Below are positions 26,271-35,261 of a DNA stretch of 64,000 bases, in pieces. The position numbers and the translations under genes are program-made. Every line of letters starts with the position of its first letter. Positions within the stretch are counted from its first letter, which is position 1. Origin of the DNA: Flavobacterium johnsoniae (GTDB lineage Bacteria; Bacteroidota; Bacteroidia; Flavobacteriales; Flavobacteriaceae); assembly GCF_001879205.1 (NCBI RefSeq), contig NZ_MLFK01000009.1, positions 62,001-126,000 on the forward strand, given 5' to 3'. Below the pieces are notes generated by a model that did no database searches, had not been told where the DNA came from, and saw only the letters and a program-made list of their open reading frames with translations.

Positions 26271-27884
26271 ATGAAAAATATAAAAAATATAAAAACGATT
26301 GTAGTTCTTTTAGTGCTTATAGTCACAGGTTGTTCAGAATATTTAGAGGAAGACAATCTGGGTAATACAACTGCAGAAAACTATTATACTACAGAAAAAG
26401 GATATGAAGGACTGGTAAATGCAGCTTATGCATCGTTACGCAATGTATATCAGCCCACTCCGTATATGTTTTGCGCAGGTACAGATTTATTTTTTAATGC
26501 TCATGAAGAGGTTCCGGCAGGACTGGCATCTTATCAGAATTTGACACCCGGAACAGCAGAAGTTGATGTGTTTTTTAGTACTTTGTATCAAAGCATTCAA
26601 AAGACCAATATGGGATTGGCCTATGCTGAAAAAACAGAAGATTTCTCGGCACTAAAAACGAGAGTTGCGGAGTTAAAAACAATTAGAGCCTATTATTATT
26701 TTCTCTTAGTTCAGAATTTCGGCGATGTAACTTTGGTAAAGAACATGATAGATGAACCGATAACCCATTTTGAGCGAACACCTGCCAAAGAGGTGTATGA
26801 GTTTATTATTGATGAATTAAAACAAGCTATCGTCGATTTGCCTCCAACTCAAACTGATTTTGGACGAGTAACGCAGCGTGCAGCCCAGCATATTCTGGCT
26901 AAAGTATATTTGACGCGTGGATATGAATCATTTGCTGCTCCTTCAGATTTTAGTGATGCCGCAGTGCTTGCAGATGCTGCAATTGCCAGTCAGGGGCTAA
27001 ATTTAACTTTCGACAAATTATTCGAATATAATAAAGACAAAAACGAAGAGGTTTTATGGTCAATTCAGTATTCCCCGGAATCTACTCAAAGCGGAGGATT
27101 GTCGCATAATTGGGATTATCCATGGGGACCATTAGTTCAGGGAGCTAATGATGGAGTTGTAAAGAAAAGTACACTGCATCCAACCCAATATTTATTGACA
27201 TTGTTTGAAGATAATGATACCCGATTTGAAGGAACATTTTTAAATATCAAAACTACCCCTTATTCGGGCTGGAGATTAAATCCTGCAAACACTCCTGTTG
27301 CTTATTATTACCCGAGAACGGCGGCACAAATTGCTGATGTACCGGCATGGAGAGCAGCAGATCCTCTTAATCGTACAAAAACTATTATATCTCCAATTTC
27401 AGATCATTGGTGGGATCGTTTGAATACTACGGATTATCCGGCTCTGAAAAAATATGACAGAGTACAAACATCATCACCATCTATTCAGTACACCCACGAT
27501 TTGTATTTAGCAAGATTAGGAGAAACCTATTTAATTGCCGCGGAAGCCTATTTTAAATCAGGAAATACTGCAAGCGCGTTGGCACGTATCAATACTGTAA
27601 GGCTGAGAGCCGGTGCTTCTGAAAAAGCAAGTGTAGATTTAGATTTTATTTTGGAAGAAAGAGCGAGAGAATTGGCAGGTGAAGGTTTTAGATGGCTTGA
27701 TTTGAAACGCACCGGAAAACTTATGGAATATACCAAGGTGAGAAATCCGGATATTAAGGCACTTTTTGACAGCGGAATTGATCCATTTTTAGGAAAAGGA
27801 GGCAATTTTAAAATACTTCGTCCAATTCCATTATCAGCGATAGCATTGGATTCTGGAGAATATGCCCAAAATCCGGCATATTAA
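26271..27884 (+). CDS. RagB/SusD family glycan-binding lipoprotein
   Basis: The start is taken at the ATG at 26271, four bases after the susC stop; a longer frame into susC lacks a signal peptide. The 537-residue protein has a lipoprotein signal (VVLLVLIVTGCSEY). Its SusD features are TIRAYYYFLLVQNFGDVTLV, RLGETYLIAAEAYFKSG, INTVRLRAG and LDFILEERARELAGEGFRWLDLKRTG. It caps the SusC barrel on the cell surface. The length is normal for the family. Confidence 0.95.
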   Translation: MKNIKNIKTIVVLLVLIVTGCSEYLEEDNLGNTTAENYYTTEKGYEGLVNAAYASLRNVYQPTPYMFCAGTDLFFNAHEEVPAGLASYQNLTPGTAEVDVFFSTLYQSIQKTNMGLAYAEKTEDFSALKTRVAELKTIRAYYYFLLVQNFGDVTLVKNMIDEPITHFERTPAKEVYEFIIDELKQAIVDLPPTQTDFGRVTQRAAQHILAKVYLTRGYESFAAPSDFSDAAVLADAAIASQGLNLTFDKLFEYNKDKNEEVLWSIQYSPESTQSGGLSHNWDYPWGPLVQGANDGVVKKSTLHPTQYLLTLFEDNDTRFEGTFLNIKTTPYSGWRLNPANTPVAYYYPRTAAQIADVPAWRAADPLNRTKTIISPISDHWWDRLNTTDYPALKKYDRVQTSSPSIQYTHDLYLARLGETYLIAAEAYFKSGNTASALARINTVRLRAGASEKASVDLDFILEERARELAGEGFRWLDLKRTGKLMEYTKVRNPDIKALFDSGIDPFLGKGGNFKILRPIPLSAIALDSGEYAQNPAY

Positions 27885-28188
27885 AGATTGTTAGGTTAAG
27901 TTCAGTTAGTTTTTTTTTTGCTGCATAATACCCATATACTCCAAAATAGGATGTATGTGGGTTTATGTATGCTGTTTCTTTTAAAAAAATCTGCCTGCAA
28001 TTGATTATGTAATGGATAATAAAATGTCAAAATCCAGCAATTTCGTGATCTGATTGCAATCCAAACAATTTTACGACTCACACCAACATTTACCACTTGG
28101 TATAAATGTGTTGAATAATGTGAAATCATAATAGAAAAATAAATAGACATGACCTTAAGTGGTTTAATCAACAAACTATAAAAAATAT
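27885..28188. other. Spacer between susD and the lyase gene
   Basis: Some 304 AT-rich bases without a gene. A 10-bp imperfect hairpin (27930-27939 with 27953-27962) lies after a T-run rather than before one, so it is a poor terminator. The lyase may be on the same transcript or have its own promoter; none was recognised. Confidence 0.4.
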
Positions 28189-29895
28189 ATGCAAAATATT
28201 CTGGTAAATATCATTTTTAAGCGCGCTATTACGGCTGTTTGCTTTTGTTTCGTTTTTTCATCAGTGTATGCACAATATCCTGAAATTCCTAAACCGCTTC
28301 AAGATAAAACAGACGCTGTTTTAGCAGATGAAGAAAAAAGACTGGATGAAATATGGAATGCTAACTATCACATTATAAAAGAAGAAGCCAGACAAGGACG
28401 TCCTTATGTTCCGTGGGCTTCTTATCCAAAAGATTTGGTACAAGCCGACATTCCTGCATTTCCGGGTGCCGAAGGCGGAGGTGCTTTTACTCAGGGAGGC
28501 AGAGGTGGTAAAATATTTATAGTGAACAGTTTAGAAGATAGCGGCAAAGGAACTTTTAGAGAAGCCTGTGAAGCAGTAGGGGCAAGAACTATTGTATTTA
28601 ATGTTTCGGGAATAATTAAGTTAAAAAAGCCTATTAGTATGCGCGCACCTTATGTTACCATTGCCGGGCAGACAGCTCCTGGTGACGGTATTTGCATAGC
28701 TGGAGAAACTTTAGAAATAAATACTCATGATGTTATCATCAGACACATGCGTTTTAGACGTGGAGCTACCGATGTTACCCGAAGAGATGATGCTCTTGGC
28801 GGGAATGTTATAGGAAATGTTATTATAGATCACTGCTCGGTAAGCTGGGGACTCGACGAAAATATTTCGCTTTACAGACACCTTTTTCAGGTTAATAAAA
28901 AAGCGGTATTAGAAAAATTGCCAGCCTGTAATATTACTATTCAGAATACAATATCTGCTGAAGGATTAGATGTCTACAATCATGCTTTCGGAAGTACAAT
29001 TGGAGGACTAAACAGTACTTTTCTAAGAAATTTATGGGCCGATAATATTTCGAGAAATGCTTCGATCGGAATGTACGGCGACTTTAATTTTGTAAATAAT
29101 GTGCTGTTCAATTGGTGGAATCGATCTCTGGACGGGGGAGACCATCGCTCTTTATTCAATATTATCAATAATTATTTTAAACCAGGACCAATCACGCCAA
29201 CAGATCAGCCTATTCGTTATAGAATCTTAAAACCGGAATCTCGCAACATGGAACCTAAAACTTTTGGCAAAGCGTATGTTAATGGGAATTATATAGTGGG
29301 GTCTCCGGAAGTAACGGCTGATAACTGGAATGGCGGAATTCAGTTGGAAGATCTTTCATTAGAAGATGCTAAAGACGATTTAGCTTATATCAAACAGACA
29401 AAACCATTTTCAATGCCGCACATTACCATTATGAAGGCAGAAGAAGCATACGAGTTTGTATTAAACAATGTGGGAGCGACTCTTCCCAAAAGAGATGCCG
29501 TTGACGAACGCGTTATAAAACAAGTCCGTACAGGAAAAATTGAGGTGAAAGACGGTTTAGAAAATGCAATCGGTTCAGAATTCATAAAAAGAAGACTCCC
29601 GGCTGATTCATATAAGAAAGGAATTATAACCAGTCCGGATCAAGTAGGAGGTTACCCAGACTATAAAGGGAAAGCATACAAAGATTCGGATAATGATGGT
29701 ATTTCTGATGCTTGGGAGAAAAAATACGGTTTAAATCCAAATGACGCTTCTGATGCGAACAAAGATTTAAATAATGACGGTTATACTAATATTGAAAAAT
29801 ATTTTAACGGTATCGATCCAACACAAAAAACAGACTGGACCAAAATCAGTAATAATACGGATACACTGGCTCAGTTAAAGGGATTACTGCAGTAA
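28189..29895 (+). CDS. Secreted pectate lyase-like protein (PL1 beta-helix)
   Basis: The 568-residue protein has a signal peptide (AVCFCFVFSSVYAQ). FPGAEGGGAFTQGGRGGKIFIVNSLEDSGKGTFREAC and IVFNVSGIIKLKKPI (about 85-150) are the entry into a right-handed beta-helix as in pectate lyases; repeated asparagine/valine coils follow. The C-terminal segment DSDNDGISDAWEKKYGLNP with NKDLNNDGYTNIEKYFNG (about 500-550) is a calcium-binding, thrombospondin type 3/dockerin-like repeat often attached to secreted enzymes. It cuts pectic polysaccharide at or outside the cell surface; the SusC/SusD pair upstream would import the products. Confidence 0.85.
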   Translation: MQNILVNIIFKRAITAVCFCFVFSSVYAQYPEIPKPLQDKTDAVLADEEKRLDEIWNANYHIIKEEARQGRPYVPWASYPKDLVQADIPAFPGAEGGGAFTQGGRGGKIFIVNSLEDSGKGTFREACEAVGARTIVFNVSGIIKLKKPISMRAPYVTIAGQTAPGDGICIAGETLEINTHDVIIRHMRFRRGATDVTRRDDALGGNVIGNVIIDHCSVSWGLDENISLYRHLFQVNKKAVLEKLPACNITIQNTISAEGLDVYNHAFGSTIGGLNSTFLRNLWADNISRNASIGMYGDFNFVNNVLFNWWNRSLDGGDHRSLFNIINNYFKPGPITPTDQPIRYRILKPESRNMEPKTFGKAYVNGNYIVGSPEVTADNWNGGIQLEDLSLEDAKDDLAYIKQTKPFSMPHITIMKAEEAYEFVLNNVGATLPKRDAVDERVIKQVRTGKIEVKDGLENAIGSEFIKRRLPADSYKKGIITSPDQVGGYPDYKGKAYKDSDNDGISDAWEKKYGLNPNDASDANKDLNNDGYTNIEKYFNGIDPTQKTDWTKISNNTDTLAQLKGLLQ

Positions 29896-29907
29896 TGATT
29901 AAAATAG

Positions 29908-29940
29908 AATACGAGCCATTAAAAATGGCTCGTATTTTTT
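29908..29940 (+). terminator. Terminator after the pectate lyase gene
   Basis: A 13-bp perfect stem (AATACGAGCCATT, 29908-29920, with 29924-29936) has a 3-base loop and a run of T. Confidence 0.9.
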
Positions 29941-29989
29941 TTAGTGTAAAACACTTTGTTCAAGTAAACTTAAAATATTGATTTTGGAA

Positions 29990-30814
29990 TCAAGGTTTTT
30001 TTCTTTTACTGCCAATTACTGTTATTCCATTACGAGTGGGTTTGTCAGTTTCAAAAAAACGTGTACCATCTGTTATGTAACTGCGAATGTAGCTGGATGA
30101 ATTTTTTAACGTCTTTAATAAATGATCGAATCTATTTCCGCTAAGCTCGAAATTACTGTTTCCGTCCTTAATTATATTTAAGTAAATTTCACCATTATCG
30201 CCTTCCTTATAAATACCGTCTGAATCCAAAACATAGTAATTAATATGTGTTGGAGCGTCATATAATGAAGCATAAGCATCATTACCATTTTTAGCCGATT
30301 TCATTCTCTGATCTTTCGGGATTTTGAATTTCAATGTGTCCAGTTTGTTTAACTGTATATTCGAAATTTCCTTATCTAGTTCATAAGATAACACCATCAG
30401 GTATTGTTTCTTTGTCTTTTTATAGGTAAAATATATTTCAGAATAACAGTAAACATGAGGGCTAGGATAGTCCTGAGGTTTAAGGTTTTTGAATTTAGCC
30501 TCGTAATCTGTCAGCTGTTTTTCAGAGAATGATTTAGGAGGAAGGATGTAGGCGTTAGCTTCCTTAGCATAGTCTTTAAAAGCAGGTGGATAGTTTTTGG
30601 CACAATATCCCCAGTACCAGGCCGGCTTATAGGCAGTTTCAACTGGTTTATGAGCGTATATGTAATAAGGGCTATCGTAATAAATAATTTTATCTATTGT
30701 TAAATGCTCTAGTTTTTCGTAACTTTTAGTTTTTTTATTGTTCTGTGTTTGTGCACATAAAATCAATGGTAGTAAAAAAAACAATTTTAAGAGAATTGCA
30801 TATTTGAGTTTCAT
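29990..30814 (-). CDS. Secreted protein of unknown function, 274 residues
   Basis: The signal peptide (ILLKFFLLPLILCAQ-like hydrophobic stretch) is followed by a mixed alpha/beta domain rich in Tyr and Lys (PVETAYKPAWYWGYCAKNYPP, HVYCYSEIYFTYKKTKKQYL). The C-terminus is basic (GSKRKKP). No family was recognised. It is the last gene of the six-gene minus-strand operon reaching back to 38685, 26 bases after its neighbour. Confidence 0.5.
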   Translation of the reverse strand: MKLKYAILLKLFFLLPLILCAQTQNNKKTKSYEKLEHLTIDKIIYYDSPYYIYAHKPVETAYKPAWYWGYCAKNYPPAFKDYAKEANAYILPPKSFSEKQLTDYEAKFKNLKPQDYPSPHVYCYSEIYFTYKKTKKQYLMVLSYELDKEISNIQLNKLDTLKFKIPKDQRMKSAKNGNDAYASLYDAPTHINYYVLDSDGIYKEGDNGEIYLNIIKDGNSNFELSGNRFDHLLKTLKNSSSYIRSYITDGTRFFETDKPTRNGITVIGSKRKKP

Positions 30815-30840
30815 AATGACTTTTATTTATGTTTTAGTAT

Positions 30841-32322
30841 TTATTCAGTACTATAAATTATCCATGGACTGAATGGAATGTCCTGTTCGTTCCATATTGG
30901 AAAACTTCCGGCAACTATTTCACATTTTTCTTCTAAAGTACCAATATTGACTTTTACGGACAAACTGTAATCAGCACCAACTTCACCGATCTTGAGGTGA
31001 GGAGTTAAAAGTATCACTCTTCCCAAATTATTAGCCAGTAATGTACCGCCTACTTTAAAATATCCGATATTAACTGTTCCTGTAGCTGCGGCGCATAATT
31101 TATCTTCATCTCCAATAACAGCAGAGACTCCTCCGGAAAATGCTGTAAAACCCAGTTCAAATCCGCCTTCAAATTCTGCCGTGGCCTCTGTAGAATCATC
31201 AAAGATACCTTTAATATTTGCAGAGCCCGTACCAGTGCCTAAATCAATTGTCGCGTATAAATGCGCAATCCCAGTTTCGTAGATAGGAATTTTGATTTTT
31301 GGCATTGTCATGGTGTATGTCCCTTTTAAGTCTATAGATGTTGCCTTACCTGTTCTCGTTCCATCGTTTAACATGTCTACATTCCATCTCTCTATAGTTC
31401 CAGTGAAATCTAAGGCTTTTTGTCCCTCGGTAACTTTAGTTCCCTTTGCCTCCACAAAATTTCTAAAGACATCACTTACGTCGTTAATTTTTTCTTTTAT
31501 CTCATTAATTTGAGCTGAAAAATTAGCTTTACCTTCATTTACAATTTCAATCTTGCCACTTGTAGATAATGCTTGAGTAATTTTCATGTTAAAATTAGAA
31601 GTAGAACTTCCGGAATACGAAGCAGAAATTCCATTACTGGTTATGCCTGTGCCGGACCATATTGGGTAATTTGATCCAATGGCAGGTGTGAACTTGTCAA
31701 AGGCCAGAGAAATATTTGCAGTTCTGTCAGAATCTTTTTTTACCATAACCAAAGCTTTGCCATTAGTTGCTACTCTATTTGGATTATTTCCGTCAGTAAT
31801 AATAAAATTAGGACTGCATTGATTGGCTAAGTTGTAATAAGTGTCATCACAATCTTTACCCATCGAAGTGCCTAAATACCAATAGTCTACCGGGTCATTG
31901 ATTCCTGGACTAATGTCTTCCTTTGTTATAGCTACTGCCGAATGAAAGGCATCTGTGTCCTGGTCTTTGAACCAAAGAAAAAATTGCGGATTTTCTTCAA
32001 TCTGATGGAGAAGTTCCTCCGCATCGGCTGCGCCGCTTCCTCCTGAAGAAAAGTCATAATCATAAGCTTCAAATGAATGTAATACATTCCATAAATAAAT
32101 ATAGTCTTCTGTGAAATTGTTCTGTACATTAACATTGTCCAGATGATTCATATTGCATCCTGAGCCTACGCAAACTTCGTTTAACCATCCCAAATTCCAT
32201 AGATAACCTGGGTCGTCCATTGGAGAGCCTCCGTTTCCGCCATTATAATCCTGGGCAAAAGTAAACTGCCCCGTTAATAAACAAAAAAAAGTTAATACTA
32301 TAAAAATAAATTTATTTCCCAT
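30841..32322 (-). CDS. Secreted protein of unknown function, 493 residues
   Basis: A signal peptide (IVLTFFCLLTGQFTFAQ) is followed by a Gly/Asn/Asp-rich N-terminal part with paired Cys (CVGSGCN; later CDDTYYNLANQC). The C-terminal half (about 280-490) has alternating hydrophobic residues with many Gly and Thr (IDLGTGTGSANIKGIF, EGGFELGFTAFSGGVSAVIG), which looks like a beta-barrel or beta-solenoid. No family is recognised. It follows the Sel1/T9SS gene by five bases, so the two are translated together. Confidence 0.5.
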   Translation of the reverse strand: MGNKFIFIVLTFFCLLTGQFTFAQDYNGGNGGSPMDDPGYLWNLGWLNEVCVGSGCNMNHLDNVNVQNNFTEDYIYLWNVLHSFEAYDYDFSSGGSGAADAEELLHQIEENPQFFLWFKDQDTDAFHSAVAITKEDISPGINDPVDYWYLGTSMGKDCDDTYYNLANQCSPNFIITDGNNPNRVATNGKALVMVKKDSDRTANISLAFDKFTPAIGSNYPIWSGTGITSNGISASYSGSSTSNFNMKITQALSTSGKIEIVNEGKANFSAQINEIKEKINDVSDVFRNFVEAKGTKVTEGQKALDFTGTIERWNVDMLNDGTRTGKATSIDLKGTYTMTMPKIKIPIYETGIAHLYATIDLGTGTGSANIKGIFDDSTEATAEFEGGFELGFTAFSGGVSAVIGDEDKLCAAATGTVNIGYFKVGGTLLANNLGRVILLTPHLKIGEVGADYSLSVKVNIGTLEEKCEIVAGSFPIWNEQDIPFSPWIIYSTE

Positions 32323-32327
32323 TAGTT

Positions 32328-33866
32328 TTATTGCTTAATTAAAATTGTTGTTTTTATCTCATTGTTATATTTTAATCTTAGGGGATAATAGCCTCCTGGC
32401 AGATTCAAATTAATTGTCTTGCTTTGATGTCCTGCTTTCATTTGCTTCCATTCACGGCTGTATAAATTAACTCCATTCATGCTGTAAATTTCCATGCTGA
32501 CATCCATATCCTTATCGAGATCAAAGCTTAAATTAAATTCGCTTAAAACAGGATTTGGGTATATTAATACCGAAGAAAGACTTTCCTTTGTTGAATTGAC
32601 AGCTTCGCTTCTTTCCATTATTAAATACATGGGTTTCTCATTTTCATGCCTTTTGCTGTCATAAAGCTGAATGTTACCTGCGAGAAATAAGGCATCATCG
32701 GCCTGTATCAGTTGGATTTGTGCTTCTTTTATGTCGTATGGAGTAGGAGCACTTTTATGGTAATAATCTAAAAGCTCAATCTTAGAATCCTCAAATACAA
32801 TTTTATTATTCTGCAGTTCTGCTTTTAATTTAACATTTTGACCTGTTTTTTCTTTTATATTACCGACTAGCTTTTTACCATTTTGATTAAAATTTATTTC
32901 TAAAGGAATACTGGAAATGATATTCTGCCCGCTCCAGTCGTAACGGATTAAGCTTCCCCTATAATTTCCAGTAAGGCTATTATTTAGAGGCAGCTGTTTA
33001 ACTTTTATGAAAGTTTTTGGAGCTTCGGTACTGTTAATATTTGTTACCTCTTCAAATGGTCTTGATACTGTTTTAGCTTGGTTTGGCTCAGCATTTTCTG
33101 GCTGAGATTCAGCTAATTCACGATCTGAAGATTTAACTCCCAGTGCTGCTGATTTGGTGAGCCAGTATTTTGCTTTTTCATTATCTATAGATGTTCCATA
33201 ACCGTTTCTATAGCATAATCCAAGCATATACATCCCATATTTATCGCCTTTCTGGGAAGCAGATTCAAAAAGCTCCAACGCTTTAGAATAATTCTGCTGA
33301 CAGCCAAATCCTTTGTAATATAAATAACCCTGAGAATAAAGACAATGTACATTTCCATTTTCTGCACCCTGTCTGAATATATCCATGGCGGCTGTGTAAT
33401 CCTGAGGAACGTCAATTCCGTCTTTGTAAATCTCAGCCCATTGCTGCCATGCTTTATTGTATCCAGCCTTAGCAGCTTTTTCAAAATATGAAACTGCTTT
33501 GGCTATATCTTTAGCTTTTCCAATTCCTTCCTTATAAAGAAGAGCTAAATTATACCAGGATTTGGCATATCCGTTTTCTCCTGCTTTTTCCAGCCATTTT
33601 ATTCCTTCTGTTTCGTTTACAGGAGTTGTTATTCCCTTAAAGTAAATTAATCCGAGTCCATTCATGGCTCTTGCACTACCCTTAGAAGCCAAATGAGTGT
33701 AGGTAGCTACAGCTTCGCGTGGATTATAGCTTAGCTGACCTTCGATAAGCTGTTTTTCTGCTTTATACAAAGCATTTCTGTCAGCATGTGATTCCTGCGC
33801 GTCGCATAGAATGGTTCCCATACCGCAGAGCAGTAATGAAACTGCTTGTTTAGTAATTCTTTTCAT
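32328..33866 (-). CDS. Sel1-repeat protein with T9SS type A sorting domain
   Basis: The 512-residue protein has a signal peptide. At least five Sel1/TPR-like repeats (about 60-260) show the pattern A.G...LG..Y..G (AMNGLGLIYFKG, SWYNLALLYKEGIG, KYGMYMLGLCYRNGYG). A middle beta domain follows (about 290-420; a lipocalin-like fold is possible from GNYRGSLIRYDW). The last 80 residues, from VLIYPNPVLSEFNLSFD to LKYNNEIKTTILIKQ, are a type IX secretion C-terminal sorting domain. The protein should be exported across the outer membrane and attached to, or released from, the surface. Sel1 repeats usually bind protein partners. Confidence 0.75.
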   Translation of the reverse strand: MKRITKQAVSLLLCGMGTILCDAQESHADRNALYKAEKQLIEGQLSYNPREAVATYTHLASKGSARAMNGLGLIYFKGITTPVNETEGIKWLEKAGENGYAKSWYNLALLYKEGIGKAKDIAKAVSYFEKAAKAGYNKAWQQWAEIYKDGIDVPQDYTAAMDIFRQGAENGNVHCLYSQGYLYYKGFGCQQNYSKALELFESASQKGDKYGMYMLGLCYRNGYGTSIDNEKAKYWLTKSAALGVKSSDRELAESQPENAEPNQAKTVSRPFEEVTNINSTEAPKTFIKVKQLPLNNSLTGNYRGSLIRYDWSGQNIISSIPLEINFNQNGKKLVGNIKEKTGQNVKLKAELQNNKIVFEDSKIELLDYYHKSAPTPYDIKEAQIQLIQADDALFLAGNIQLYDSKRHENEKPMYLIMERSEAVNSTKESLSSVLIYPNPVLSEFNLSFDLDKDMDVSMEIYSMNGVNLYSREWKQMKAGHQSKTINLNLPGGYYPLRLKYNNEIKTTILIKQ

Positions 33867-33898
33867 GGTTTATATTTATGGTTTAGATAATTCATATT

Positions 33899-35182
33899 TT
33901 ACCAGGTCAGCTCATTTTTGGTAGCAATGCCTTTGGATTTATTTCGTGCGATTAAATCCAACTTCTTTAACAGGACTGGTTTTTTCTGTTCTATATCTCT
34001 CCTGTAAAATGAGTATTCTGATGTATTATACATTCTTGCTTTCTCATCAGCTATTAAAAATTGAAGCTGATAAGCAGCAAATTCCTGTATTACAGCATCC
34101 TGATTGAGACCTTTTATCAATCCTTCCATTTCCAGTTTTTTCCAGTTTTTCTGCGCTACTTTTAGGGACTGGTTTTTATTTTTGCTTGCGAGCCAGATGT
34201 CTATTTGTTCAGGAGTTAAAATCTTGATGATATTATCATATTCTGCAGGCTCTTTAATTGGTAGTTTGCTTGTGAGATCCCTTTCTTCATTTTCAAATCT
34301 TATTGCTACAAGCTCCTTGTACTTCGCTAGAATAGTATCAGTTTGTGAAGCAGTAAGTTTTACATCTTTTTCATATTTTATGATAGTTGAATAGGTGTTA
34401 TTTTTATAATCCCCTGCGGATAATATATTGGCTCTAATTAAAAGCGGAGTTTCCTGAAGAGCAATTTTTTCAGTCTGTAATGCAAGTTTCTTTTTGTCGT
34501 ATTGTTCCGAATCTATATCCAGATAACCATTTTTAATGAGATGGTATTTTTCCAGTTCGGCATACTGGCTGTCGCTGTTTTTATCTGTAATTAGCTTAAG
34601 TTGTTTAATTCTTTCCCAGTCCTTTTTTGCATCTGCCTTTGATTTATCACTGTAAACAATCTGAAGTAACGAGACATATTGATCTTTGTTAAGTATTTCG
34701 CTAAGTTTGGTGTTATAAAAAGTTATAATTTCTTTTTTATCGGTAAGATGTTCATTAAGTAAAAAATCTTTTTGTTTTCGGAGTTTAGTTATCTGATCGG
34801 GATTAAGTTTTAAATCTGATGCAAATTTTAATGCAGTTAAAAAACGGTTGCTTTTATCATTTTCAAACTCATAAATATCATATTGATATGATGTTAGTAT
34901 TGGTTTAAGAGTCTGGCTGTCATTATTGTAAAAAGATTCAAGCTTTGAGAAAGGCTGTCCGCTGGCAAGGCTTTTATTAGCAAGGCTGTCTTTTATAAAA
35001 AAGCTTCGTCCTATTTTTAACTGCTGTTCTTCACTAAGATTCACTACTGATGACAGCTGCTGTACTTTCCATACAATGTGTGCGGGAAGGTTTTTAACTG
35101 CTTTATCACTGATTTGAGCGCTAAGAAATACCGGATAGATCAGCAGTCCAAGCATTAATGCAGGTAAGGTTTTGTTTTTCAT
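33899..35182 (-). CDS. Secreted helical protein of unknown function, 427 residues
   Basis: A signal peptide (LGLLIYPVFLSAQ) is followed by an almost entirely helical, Lys/Glu-rich chain. LNPDQITKLRKQKDFLL, LTASQTDTILAKYKEL and LTPEQIDIWLASK recur at intervals of roughly 100 residues, as if built from repeated helical modules of the kind seen in periplasmic Spy/LTXXQ-like scaffolds. No catalytic motif is seen. It is inside the six-gene operon, 32 bases before the Sel1/T9SS gene. Confidence 0.5.
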   Translation of the reverse strand: MKNKTLPALMLGLLIYPVFLSAQISDKAVKNLPAHIVWKVQQLSSVVNLSEEQQLKIGRSFFIKDSLANKSLASGQPFSKLESFYNNDSQTLKPILTSYQYDIYEFENDKSNRFLTALKFASDLKLNPDQITKLRKQKDFLLNEHLTDKKEIITFYNTKLSEILNKDQYVSLLQIVYSDKSKADAKKDWERIKQLKLITDKNSDSQYAELEKYHLIKNGYLDIDSEQYDKKKLALQTEKIALQETPLLIRANILSAGDYKNNTYSTIIKYEKDVKLTASQTDTILAKYKELVAIRFENEERDLTSKLPIKEPAEYDNIIKILTPEQIDIWLASKNKNQSLKVAQKNWKKLEMEGLIKGLNQDAVIQEFAAYQLQFLIADEKARMYNTSEYSFYRRDIEQKKPVLLKKLDLIARNKSKGIATKNELTW

Positions 35183-35261
35183 TTTTTGATAGTTAAGTAA
35201 TTATTTTTTTTTTGTAATCGATTACATTTTTTAAGAAAAAAAAGTTTTATTCCGGCATAAA

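Noticed and set aside
27930..27962. Hairpin between susD and the pectate lyase gene
   Set aside because: A 10-bp stem with one G-T pair and no T-run after it; a poor terminator and probably chance.
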